From positions 1 through 64,000 of the forward strand of contig JAWKRP010000039.1 of NCBI GenBank assembly GCA_041389565.1: DNA of 64,000 nucleotides, written 5' to 3'. This DNA is from JACKEQ01 sp041389565. GTDB taxonomy: Bacteria; Myxococcota_A; UBA796; GCA-2862545. Of this stretch, positions 33,117 to 40,921 are shown piece by piece; the stretch's first letter is position 1; each line of letters opens with the position of its first letter. The notes under the pieces are model-generated. The model did no database searches. It worked only from the letters and a program-made list of their open reading frames with translations, and had not been told where the DNA came from. The position numbers and the translations under genes are program-made.

Positions 33117-35201
33117 ATGACCGCCGTCGACACCCTCCTCCGCGACACCTTCGGGTTCGACGCGCTCCGGGCCGGCCAGCGCGACGCGATCGACCGCCTG
33201 CTCGCCGGGAGGTCCGTGCTGGCGGTGTTCCCGACGGGCGGCGGCAAGAGCCTGTGCTACCAGCTGCCCGCGCTCCTGCTCGACGGGCTCACGCTCGTCG
33301 TGTCGCCCTTGATCGCGCTCATGAAAGACCAGATCGACTTCCTCCAGAGCAAGGGCGTGCGTGCGGCGCGGCTCGACTCCAGTCTCACGGCCGACGAGCA
33401 CCACGAGGTGTGGAACGACCTGCGCAGCGGGGCTCTCCGCATCCTGTACATCGCTCCGGAGCGCTTCCAGAACGAGCGGTTCATGGCGAAGCTGCGCGGC
33501 ATCCCCATCGCGCTGCTCGCGATCGACGAGGCCCACTGCATCTCCGAGTGGGGGCACAACTTCCGGCCCGACTACCTGAAGCTCGCGCAGATCGCGGTCC
33601 AGCTCCGCGCCCAGCGGGTGCTCGCCCTCACCGCCACGGCGACGCCCGCGGTCGCGGCGAGCATCCGGAAGGCGTTCGACATCGCCCCCGAAGACCACGT
33701 GCACACGGGGTTCCACCGACCGAACCTGTTCCTCCGGATGACCGGGGTGCGGGCCGAGGATCGCGACGCCCACCTCCTCTCGCGCCTCCGCGTCCATCCG
33801 CCGGGCGCGAGCATCGTCTACGTCACCCAGCAGAAGACCGCCGAGCGCCTCGCCGACCGCCTCTCGCGCGAGGGGTTCGCCGCACGGGCCTACCACGCCG
33901 GGCTCGATCCGGAGGTCCGCACGGCCGTGCAGGAGTGGTTCATGGCCGACCCCGCGGCGATCGTGGTCGCGACCATCGCGTTCGGGATGGGCATCGACAA
34001 GTCCGACATCCGGTACGTGTTCCACTACAACCTGCCGAAGGCGCTCGAGAGCTACGCGCAGGAGATCGGGCGCGCCGGACGCGACGGAGCCCCCGCCGTG
34101 TGCGAGCTGTTCGCGAGCCCCACCGACGCCGTGACGCTCGAGAACTTCTCGTACGGCGACACCCCTACGGAAGCCGCGGTGGACGGGCTCGTTCGCGAGG
34201 TCCTGGCGCTGGGAGGTCGGTTCAGGGAGGAGTCAGCGAGCCAGCTCGCTGAAGGCTCCCGGCAACGAGAATTCAGGGAGGAGTCAGCGAGCCAGCTCGC
34301 TGAAGGCTCCCGGTCGCGGGAATTCAGGGAGGAGTCAGCGAGCCAGCTCGCTGAAGGCTCCCGGCAACGAGAATTCGACGTGTCGAAGCACGAGCTGTCG
34401 CGCACCCACGACATCCGCATCCTGGTGGTCTCGACGCTCCTCGCCTACCTCGAGCTCGAGGGTGTGCTGGCCGCCACGGCGCCGTTCTACGACACCTACT
34501 CCTTCCAGCCGCAGCGCAGCTCCGCCGAGATCCTGGCCCGCTACGACGCCGAGCGCGCGGGGTTCCTGCGGCGCCTGCTCGCGTGCTCGAAGAAGGGCCG
34601 CACGTGGTTCGCGATCGATCTGACCGCGTCTGCCGCGAAGCTCGGGGAGCCGCGGCAGCGGCTGGTCTCGGCTCTGGAGCACCTCGCCGAGCAGGGGGAC
34701 CTGGTGCTCCGGGTGAGTGGCGTGCGTCAGGGATACCGGGTCGCGTCCGAACCGAGCGACGTCGGAGCGCTCGTGCACGGTTTGTACGAACGCTTCACCG
34801 CATCGGAGCAGCGCGACATCGAGCGCCTGCGCGGCGTTCTGGCCCTCGCGAGCCAGGAGGGATGCATCACGGGGTCGCTGCTGCGGTACTTCGGCGAGGA
34901 TCCGGGGGGCCCGTGCGGGCACTGTGATCGCTGCGCGGGGGAGCCCGTGATCGCGCTTCCCCCGGTGCCCACGCACGAATTCGATGCCGAAGACCGCGCG
35001 GTCGTGGGCCGCCTGGTGTCCGAGGGCCACGAAGCGCTCGCGGGGCCGCGGCCGATCGCCCGCCTGCTGTGCGGGCTGCCGTCGCCCGCGGCGTCGCGCG
35101 CACGCCTCGTGAAGCGCGCGGAGTGGGGGCGGTTCGACGAGGTGCCCTTCGCCGACGTGCTGTCGTTCGTCGAGAGCCTGGGAACCGTTCGCGCCGGATA
35201 G
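33117..35201 (+). CDS. recQ: ATP-dependent DNA helicase RecQ with an in-frame triple repeat insertion
   Basis: A 694-aa RecQ. Walker A GGGKS (41-45), the DEAH box (Asp137 to His140) with the RecQ aromatic loop SEWGHNFRPDY, and the second RecA lobe with motif VI EIGRAGRDG are intact. A zinc-type Cys cluster (CGHCDRC) lies near residue 600. Between the helicase core and the region leading to the zinc site, residues 369-419 are three 17-residue units of FREESASQLAEGSR type from a 51-bp DNA repeat. No HRDC domain is evident. RecQ unwinds 3'-5' at forks and recombination intermediates. The frame stays open, so the protein is probably made with a charged, flexible insert. Confidence 0.93.
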   Translation: MTAVDTLLRDTFGFDALRAGQRDAIDRLLAGRSVLAVFPTGGGKSLCYQLPALLLDGLTLVVSPLIALMKDQIDFLQSKGVRAARLDSSLTADEHHEVWNDLRSGALRILYIAPERFQNERFMAKLRGIPIALLAIDEAHCISEWGHNFRPDYLKLAQIAVQLRAQRVLALTATATPAVAASIRKAFDIAPEDHVHTGFHRPNLFLRMTGVRAEDRDAHLLSRLRVHPPGASIVYVTQQKTAERLADRLSREGFAARAYHAGLDPEVRTAVQEWFMADPAAIVVATIAFGMGIDKSDIRYVFHYNLPKALESYAQEIGRAGRDGAPAVCELFASPTDAVTLENFSYGDTPTEAAVDGLVREVLALGGRFREESASQLAEGSRQREFREESASQLAEGSRSREFREESASQLAEGSRQREFDVSKHELSRTHDIRILVVSTLLAYLELEGVLAATAPFYDTYSFQPQRSSAEILARYDAERAGFLRRLLACSKKGRTWFAIDLTASAAKLGEPRQRLVSALEHLAEQGDLVLRVSGVRQGYRVASEPSDVGALVHGLYERFTASEQRDIERLRGVLALASQEGCITGSLLRYFGEDPGGPCGHCDRCAGEPVIALPPVPTHEFDAEDRAVVGRLVSEGHEALAGPRPIARLLCGLPSPAASRARLVKRAEWGRFDEVPFADVLSFVESLGTVRAG
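34221..34373 (+). repeat. Three tandem 51-bp palindromic repeats inside recQ
   Basis: Units start at 34221, 34272 and 34323 and differ at only a few bases near their 3' ends (CAACGA versus TCGCGG). Each contains the perfect palindrome TCAGCGAGC-CA-GCTCGCTGA (first copy 34233-34252), flanked by GGGAG and CTCCC that extend the stem. GAATTC sites mark the unit borders. Fifty-one is a multiple of three, so recQ stays in frame. Confidence 0.95.
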
Positions 35202-35244
35202 ACTCAGCGTACGGGCGTTGAAACTTCCAGTGACAGGGGTCGAC

Positions 35245-36162
35245 ATGTTGTGGATGAGCCTGATGAGTGTTGCGTTCGCCGACCCGGTGGTGGCGGTGGT
35301 CCTGGTCGATCGCGAGGCCCGGGATTCCGGCTACGCGCTCGAGATCGACGGCTGGCTCGTGGATGACGCGCTGCCCGTGGATGTCGCGAAGGGCGAGGTG
35401 CTGAAGCTCGTCGACCCCGAAGGCAACGCCGAAGCGCTCGACCTCGCGCCCGGCGAAGCGTGGCTCGTCACGGGCTCGAAGGGCGAGGCCTGGATGTCGC
35501 TGCTCGACGAAGAGGTGCGCACCGACCTCATCGCGGTCCGCGGAGACGATGCCGCGATCGACGCCCTCGCCACCGCGCTCGACGCCAGGGTGGTCGAGCA
35601 CGAGGGGTCCATCTACCTCTCGGCCGAAGACATCCTGCTCCACGCGGGCTGGGTCGAAGACGACCAGGCTCGCCGCCTCGACGAGGTCGGGTTCGTCACG
35701 GTCCAGGACGCCCCGCCCACGCGCACCCCCATCCGGCGCGTCCCCGCCGGTCTGATCACACGGCGAACCGCCGAGACGCCCGAGCGCGTGAAGGTCTCCG
35801 GGGTCCTCCCCGCTTCCGCCCCCGCCGCGGTGCCGTCGCAGTCCGAAGCCGTCACGCCCGCCCCCGTCGACGTCCCCACGCCCGAGCAGGCGCAGGCCGC
35901 CGAGCGCACGTCCGAAGCCGAAGCGCTGATGGAGCGCTCCCGCGAGCGCTACGCGGGAGTGCACCTCTGCCAGGACGACGTGATCTGGCTCGGCGCCTCG
36001 GGCGTGTGGGGTGCACGCGGCGCGAACGGCCAGTGGTTCGAGTCGTCCCCGGGCGTCGTGCGGCTCGAGTCGTTCGACGGCGAGCTCTGGTGGAAGGCGG
36101 CTTTCCGGGGGGAGAAGCCGCGCTGCCAGGCCTTGTGGAACCCCACGAACAAGACGCGGTAG
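35245..36162 (+). CDS. Exported hypothetical protein with Pro-rich linker
   Basis: A 305-aa protein with a short signal peptide (MLWMSLMSVAFADP). An N-terminal domain (about 15-165) is acidic and alternates strands and helices; a Pro/Ala/Val-rich linker follows (about 185-225); a small C-terminal domain (about 235-305) has two Cys and several Trp (LWWKAAFRGEKPRCQALW). No family recognised. The ATG at 35245 has AGGGGT nearby and is preferred to an in-frame upstream start at 35218. It follows recQ by 43 bases on the same strand. Confidence 0.65.
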   Translation: MLWMSLMSVAFADPVVAVVLVDREARDSGYALEIDGWLVDDALPVDVAKGEVLKLVDPEGNAEALDLAPGEAWLVTGSKGEAWMSLLDEEVRTDLIAVRGDDAAIDALATALDARVVEHEGSIYLSAEDILLHAGWVEDDQARRLDEVGFVTVQDAPPTRTPIRRVPAGLITRRTAETPERVKVSGVLPASAPAAVPSQSEAVTPAPVDVPTPEQAQAAERTSEAEALMERSRERYAGVHLCQDDVIWLGASGVWGARGANGQWFESSPGVVRLESFDGELWWKAAFRGEKPRCQALWNPTNKTR

Positions 36163-36164
36163 GC

Positions 36165-36235
36165 AGATAGACGCTGTCGACGCACTGGCGATCAGCTGAC
36201 CGCCGCGCACCTCGACCGGCTCGGGGATCACACCC
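36165..36235. repeat. Dispersed intergenic repeat, copy 2 (short form)
   Basis: The sequence CTGTCGACGCACTGGCGATCAGCT runs directly into GACCGCCGCGCACCTCGACC and GGCTCGGGGATCAC. It lacks the internal segment found in copy 1 at 32075-32210. Like copy 1 it sits immediately behind a plus-strand stop codon in a convergent intergenic gap. Confidence 0.6.
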
Positions 36236-36236
36236 C

Positions 36237-36314
36237 CGTCCGTCGATCTCCACCCTTGGAATCGACGCACGGCCCTCGGTTCCCTCGGTCCGTCCGTCGA
36301 TCTCCACCATTGGA
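36237..36314. repeat. Pair of direct repeats CGTCCGTCGATCTCCACC
   Basis: Two copies of CGTCCGTCGATCTCCACC.TTGGA begin at 36237 and 36291, 54 bases apart, differing only at a position or two. They follow the dispersed repeat in the same gap. No coding frame is convincing here. Confidence 0.55.
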
Positions 36315-36361
36315 TTTCCCTTGTCGTCAACTATGCGGCACGCCCAAGTTCGGGTTACTTC

Positions 36362-36377
36362 CACGCCTTCGGGCGTG
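36362..36377. other. Stable hairpin with UUCG loop
   Basis: CACGCC-TTCG-GGCGTG forms a perfect 6-bp stem with a UUCG tetraloop, a very stable RNA hairpin. It lies between convergent genes (stops at 36162 and 36401). No T-run follows on either strand, so it could be a rho-assisted terminator or an mRNA 3' end stabiliser. Confidence 0.4.
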
Positions 36378-36400
36378 CCGGCCTGTTGACGCCAGGGAAA

Positions 36401-36787
36401 TCAGCCCTCGAAGCAGTCGAACAGCGCCTGGCACGCGGGCGGCACGGAGCCGTCGGCCTCGGGGTCGCAGATCTCGGCGTCGGTGATCTCCGCGAACGCC
36501 TGCACGCAGTCGCGCATGTCGCCGACCGTCGCTTCGCAGCCGTCGGGCGGCGGCTCGTAGGTGGAGTTGCACTCCGTCTCGTCGTCGAACAGGCCGACCT
36601 CGATCGTCACCTCGAACCCGTCGAAGTCGCAGGTGACCGTGCGGGCGGGAGCGTCCTTCACGAACTCCTCGCACAGCTTCGCGACGTCGTCTTCGTCGAC
36701 GTCGGTGAGCAACTTGCCGTCGGGCACACCGCCGCAGCCGGGCAGCAGGGGGAAGGCGAACAGGAGGGCGACGAGCGAGCGGTTCAT
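36401..36787 (-). CDS. Small Cys-rich acidic lipoprotein
   Basis: A 128-aa lipoprotein: signal peptide with lipobox LLPGC (Cys18), then a very acidic body with about seven further cysteines in a pattern that suggests disulfides (TVTCDF, TECNST, DGCEAT, DCVQAF, EICDPE, PACQALFDCF). I recognise no family. It starts 52 bases after recX on the same strand. Role unknown. Confidence 0.75.
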   Translation of the reverse strand: MNRSLVALLFAFPLLPGCGGVPDGKLLTDVDEDDVAKLCEEFVKDAPARTVTCDFDGFEVTIEVGLFDDETECNSTYEPPPDGCEATVGDMRDCVQAFAEITDAEICDPEADGSVPPACQALFDCFEG

Positions 36788-36839
36788 GGAGACCTCAGGA
36801 GCGGGTTGCGGCGGAGCGTGCCACCGAGCGAGGCCGCGA

Positions 36840-37388
36840 TCAAGCCCCGTACAGCCCGCGGATCGCGAGATCGAGGGCCTCGTCGGGATCCATGTCGAGC
36901 ACCGTGCGCACGATGTCGAACGGGAACCCTCCGCGAGCGAGCTTCCCGAGGTCCTTGTCGCGGCTCGCCTCGCGCCCGTGCTCCCGGAACGGCCCGATGC
37001 GTCGCTTCCGGGCGAAGAGCACCGCCGACTGCACGGGATCGGGCTCGGCGTCCTTCAACAGGCGGTCGATCAGCTCCGCGGGCACGAGCTTGGCGCGCAG
37101 GTTCGCCCGGATCGCCCGCTCCGACAGGCCTCGCCGCATCAACCCGTTCAGCCGGCTCTCGGCCCACGCGGTGTCGTTCAGCAGGCCCTGCTGCACCATC
37201 GAGTCGAGCACGCTGTCGACCCAGCCCGCCATCTCCGTCTCGTCGCCCCCGTGGTGCTCGATCGACTTCCGCACCCGGTTCATCAGGAGCCTGCGCAGGT
37301 GGCCCCGGGTGGTCGTGCGCTGGGACAGGTAGTGCGTCGTGATGTTCGTGAGCCGGCGCTTCGTCATCGGCTTCGGGATGCGGGGCAT
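36840..37388 (-). CDS. recX: RecX-family regulatory protein
   Basis: A 182-aa protein with the RecX three-helix repeats: an N-terminal R-rich helix (YLSQRTTTRGHLRRLL), the middle repeat with LNDTAWAESRLNGLMRRGLSERAIRANLRAK, and a C-terminal repeat ending GFPFDIVRTVLD. RecX binds RecA filaments and limits recombination. recA is not in the window. The ATG at 37388 is preceded by AGGATC. It is divergent from the CoA-binding gene. Confidence 0.85.
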   Translation of the reverse strand: MPRIPKPMTKRRLTNITTHYLSQRTTTRGHLRRLLMNRVRKSIEHHGGDETEMAGWVDSVLDSMVQQGLLNDTAWAESRLNGLMRRGLSERAIRANLRAKLVPAELIDRLLKDAEPDPVQSAVLFARKRRIGPFREHGREASRDKDLGKLARGGFPFDIVRTVLDMDPDEALDLAIRGLYGA

Positions 37389-37444
37389 GCGGGATCCTGG
37401 CGCTCGGGCGTTCCCCTATGCCGCTGGCGCATTAATGCAGGAGG

Positions 37445-37885
37445 ATGCGAGAGCTCACCGCCGTCCCCGACCTCCGACGCGTCCTCGAAGAGGCCCGCAC
37501 GATCGCCGTGCTGGGCGCCACTCCGCGAGTCGAGCGCGCCGGTCACTACGTGCCCGCCTACCTGCAGAAGGTCGGCTACCGCGTGTTCCCCGTGAACCCG
37601 AGCCACGCCGGCGAGACGCTGTTCGGGGAGCGCGTGCGGGCGTCGCTGTCCGAGATCGACGAGCCGATCGACGTGATCGACGTATTCCGCCGTCCGGAGC
37701 GCCTCTATCTGCACACCCGCGAGATCCTCGAGCTCGATCCGAAGCCGCGCACGGTCTGGCTGCAGCTCGGCATCCAGCACCCGGGCTTCGCGCAGGACAT
37801 GATCGACCACGGCATCGAGATCGTGCAGGGCCGGTGCATGCTCACCGACCATCGCGCGTGGGGCATCCCTCCCGTCAGCCCGTGA
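37445..37885 (+). CDS. CoA-binding domain protein (YccU family)
   Basis: A 146-aa single-domain Rossmann protein. Residues 17-30 (RTIAVLGATPRVER) form the nucleotide-binding turn, followed by GYRVFPVNP and IDVIDVFRRPE, and the end has VQGRCMLTDHR with the conserved Cys. These match the small YccU-like CoA-binding family. The AGGAGG before the ATG is almost in contact with it, an unusually tight spacing; no other in-frame start is nearby. Function of the family is poorly defined. Confidence 0.88.
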   Translation: MRELTAVPDLRRVLEEARTIAVLGATPRVERAGHYVPAYLQKVGYRVFPVNPSHAGETLFGERVRASLSEIDEPIDVIDVFRRPERLYLHTREILELDPKPRTVWLQLGIQHPGFAQDMIDHGIEIVQGRCMLTDHRAWGIPPVSP

Positions 37886-37903
37886 ACGTGGGGTCGTCGG
37901 GGT

Positions 37904-38584
37904 TCAGGGCGTCGGCTGCACCGTGACGCGCGAGCCGTCGGCATCGGCCCGCACGCGCACCACGAGGCCGTCGCGCACTAAGAAGGCTTCCGACCCGTCG
38001 CGGTCGAGCTCCCAGCCGGTGAGGCACGCGGAGACGGCCTCCACCGTGGCCGGCGCCAGCAGGCTCGTGCGGACCTCCCCGTACGGCGGCACCAGCAGCT
38101 TGCGGACCGTGCCACACAGCACCTCCGCCGGGCTGGGCCGCGGAGGGGGCGCGGGTTCCGACGGAGGGGGCGGAGCCACGGCCGGACGCCCGGGGTCGGA
38201 CGTGAGCAGCTCCACGCGACGGTTCCGGTCGCGTCCCTCGGCCGTGGCGTTGCTGTCGACCGGGTAGTCCTCGCCATAGCCGCGCGCGCTCACCTGCCCC
38301 GGTGCGGCACCCGCTGCGACGACGGCCGCTGCGAAGGCGTCCGCGCGCTTCTGGCTGAGCGCCTGGTTGTAGGTGCCCGAGCCCATGCTGTCGGTGTGCA
38401 CGCCGATGTGCAGCGCGCGCGAGGCGTCCTCCGCGAGCGCACACGCGAGCTCCGCCGCAGCGGGCAGGCTCTCGGGCGTGGGGTCGGCCGCGCGCGACGC
38501 GAACGCGATGGGCACGGACGTGACGTAGTGGTCGCCCTCCACGGTGGCACACGGCCCCGCGAGCGCGGACGCGAGCAGCAGCAT
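37904..38584 (-). CDS. OmpA-family peptidoglycan-binding protein
   Basis: A 226-aa exported protein with a short signal peptide. The OmpA/MotB C-terminal domain spans about residues 25-130, with GVHTDSMGSGTYNQALSQKRADAF and GYGEDYPVDSNATAEGRDRNRRVEL, the peptidoglycan-binding Asp and Arg positions. A Pro-rich linker and a C-terminal domain of about 85 residues with two cysteines (about 140-226) follow, unusual because OmpA domains are normally last. The start has GGAGG seven bases upstream, inside the hairpin that separates it from the FG-GAP fragment stop. Confidence 0.85.
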   Translation of the reverse strand: MLLLASALAGPCATVEGDHYVTSVPIAFASRAADPTPESLPAAAELACALAEDASRALHIGVHTDSMGSGTYNQALSQKRADAFAAAVVAAGAAPGQVSARGYGEDYPVDSNATAEGRDRNRRVELLTSDPGRPAVAPPPPSEPAPPPRPSPAEVLCGTVRKLLVPPYGEVRTSLLAPATVEAVSACLTGWELDRDGSEAFLVRDGLVVRVRADADGSRVTVQPTP

Positions 38585-38596
38585 CGGCCATCCTCC

Positions 38597-38612
38597 AGCG
38601 AGCGGGCTCGCT
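38597..38612. other. AGCGAGC-GG-GCTCGCT hairpin at a gene junction
   Basis: A perfect 7-bp palindrome covers the stop codon of the FG-GAP fragment and lies next to the ribosome site of the OmpA-like gene. Its core (GCGAGC..GCTCGC) is the same as that of the palindromic repeat in recQ. It could affect translation of the downstream gene; that is inference. Confidence 0.35.
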
Positions 38613-40614
38613 ACGGCAACTCGAACACGTAGACGGCGCCGCCGTCCACCGACGCAGCGTCACTCGTGGGTGCACCCACCACCAGCCGCTGCTGGCTCGT
38701 GCTCGCGAGTGCGGCCCCCATCCCGGCGTACGGCCCCTCGGCGCCGACGCGCAGGCGACGCGTGCCGAACCCGGCGGCGCTCATGGCGTACCCGTCGACT
38801 CCGCCCGCACCGCCGTGCGCCCCCGGGCGGCCCACCCACAGCGCGCGGCTCGCTCCCGAGCCCACGATGGCGAGCTCGGCGCCCAGTCGCTCGTTGTCTT
38901 CGGTTCCGACCCGCCGGTGCGGCGTGTTCGCGGACACCTCGGCCACCAGGCCCGTGAGGTCGGGGCTCCCGAGCGTGTTCTCGAACACCATCGCGCCCAC
39001 ACCGAGCTCGTTCTCGCCCACGAACCACACGGCGCCCACGTCCGACACCCCGGTTCCGTCGAGCGCCACGGACCCCACGGCGAGATCGGGCGTGCCGTTC
39101 CCCGTGAGGTCGCCCACCACGAGCCCGCCGCCGCCCATCCGCTGGCCGTTGGCCTCGGACGTCCAGGTCTTCCAGGCCGCCCCCGCCGCGCACCCGCGGA
39201 ACAGCCGGAGCGCGCCCCGGGAGTTGCCCGCGAGGTCGTCTTCCGGTGCGGCCACCGCGAGCTCGTCGCAGGCATCCCCATTCAGGCTGGGCACGGCGGC
39301 CACCGAGCTCCCGAAGCTGCTCGACGGCGGACCGAGCAGCGTCAGCTCGGGATCACACCGCTCGAGGATCTGGCCCGGGGTCGGCACCCATGGCCCGTCG
39401 TACACCCACACGGTCTCAGCCGCCGCGCTGCCCACGGCCAATCCGCGCTGTCCGTCCCCGTCGTGGTCGAGCGCTCCGCTCACCGCTCCGAGCCGGTCGT
39501 TCGTCTCGACGCCGAACATCGCGAAGTCGGGCTGGGCCCCGATGCCCGTGCTCGAGCCGAGCCACACCAGAACGGCCCCCGTGCGGCTCCGCGTGGTCGC
39601 GGGGCACGTGCCCGCCGCGTAGGGAGCCGCGAGAGGCGCGCTGTACGAGCGCCCCGGGGCCACGACCGCGAAGTCCACCAGCCCGTCGCCGTTCAGATCC
39701 CCGACGCTGCGGAGGTTCCGGCCGAGCTCCTCGTCGCTGTCCTGCTCGGCGATCACGGGACTCAGTGCGGCCGCGCCCGCGCCACCGGACCAGATCGCGA
39801 ACGTGCCTGCATCCGGCCCGACCGTGGCGAGCCCGGCGCCCACTCCCCCTGCGACGGCATCCGCACCGTTGCCGTCGAGATCCACCCAGGCCACGGACGT
39901 GCCGAAGCTCGCGCCCCCCGGGCCGGTGGGCATGTCGAGCTCCACCGGAACGGCGTCGGCGATGTACAGCGCGCCGTCCCTGAGGCCCGGCGGCACGTCG
40001 GCATCGTGGTTCTCGCGAGGTGCGAGCGCGAAGGCCCTCCCGCTCACGGGGTCGACCCCGACGACCGCACCGAAGTACGACCCGCTGCCCACGCCGTCGA
40101 CGACGGGCACATCGGCCGCGCTGACCGGTGCCGTGGCCGCGAAGTCGATCGTGGCCGTGAACACCCCGCCGCGCTCGCCTCCCCCGCTGGTCGGGGTCGC
40201 GCGAGGCCCGCCGATGCGGAGGCTCCCGTCGGGCGCCACCGCGAGACCCTGGCCGATCTGGTCGTTCGACGTAGCGCCCTCGAACGTCCACTCGGCGGCG
40301 GTCGCGGCCTCCACGAGCTGGGTCGCCGGACCGGCCAGCGACTGCGACCGGAACGCGTAGACGGCCCCTGCACGGGTGTCGCCGGCCGTGTTGTTCGCAA
40401 ACCGGGCGCTGACGACGAGCGCATCGTCGGTCGAGCCGGGGACCTCCACGAGCGCCACCTGCGTGCCGAGCTCCACGGTGTCGGCGCCCGACGTGCCGAG
40501 CACGCGCCACGCGGGGCCGGGAGCCGCGAGCATCTCGTCGTCGCGGAGCAGCCAGACCCCGCCACGGGACGACGAGGACGACACGGCATCGCCGAACCGC
40601 GCGCCGATGGCGAG
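38611..40614 (-). pseudogene. FG-GAP repeat protein, C-terminal two thirds (split by inversion)
   Basis: About 667 residues of an FG-GAP/integrin-like propeller protein read leftwards from 40614. Many LDGDG-type loops are present (WVDLDGNGADAV, GDLNGDGLVDFA, LDHDGDGQRGLA, GDLTGNGTPDLA), and it ends at a TAG. Its N-terminal side breaks off at LAIGARFGDAV, the middle of one FG-GAP unit. The frame continues to the right only as an out-of-context translation. The missing half is on the other strand at 40922-42037, whose end (DLDGDGRCD) joins LAIGARFGD in frame if the intervening segment is inverted. No start codon or signal peptide is attached, so as it stands this is not an expressible gene. Confidence 0.75.
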
Positions 40615-40616
40615 GG

Positions 40617-40919
40617 CTGATCGACGTTGTACGACTCCGACCCGGATGCGAGGTTCGGAATCGGCTCCGTGCGGCTCAACAGGGCCGCCATCACGGTGGA
40701 GATCGAGCTGCCGCGCGCGTTCTGCCCGCTGGGGGGCTTGCCCGTGATGAACCGCCTGCGCCCGACCTGGTGGGTGAGGGTGTCCATCGTGAGCCCGCGC
40801 ACGACGCACATGCCCACGTCGTCGAGCGTGGACGCCGCACCCGTGGCGAAGGTGTCGAGCAGCGGCTGCATGCACGTGGTGACGAGCCCGTTCGCGAACG
40901 GCGCCGAGTCGAACGGCCC
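40617..40919 (-). pseudogene. DUF1501 protein, internal N-terminal-side fragment (in inverted segment)
   Basis: One hundred and one codons on the minus strand encode a DUF1501-like segment: GPFDSAPFANG, CVVRGLTMDTLTHQVGRRRFITGKPP and YNVDQ at its end. It has no own start (an internal ATG at 40871 lies inside the domain) and its C-terminal side stops at 40617, against the FG-GAP fragment. Inverting the segment would place CAG (40617-40619) onto CAG TGG at 42039 and continue in frame into the DUF1501 C-terminal part. The extreme N-terminus, expected to carry a twin-arginine-type signal, is not found anywhere nearby. Confidence 0.7.
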
Positions 40920-40921
40920 TG

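Noticed and set aside
34221..34373. CRISPR array or insertion-sequence end in recQ
   Set aside because: The three units are directly adjacent with no spacers, and there is no transposase or target duplication. A tandem palindromic repeat explains it better.
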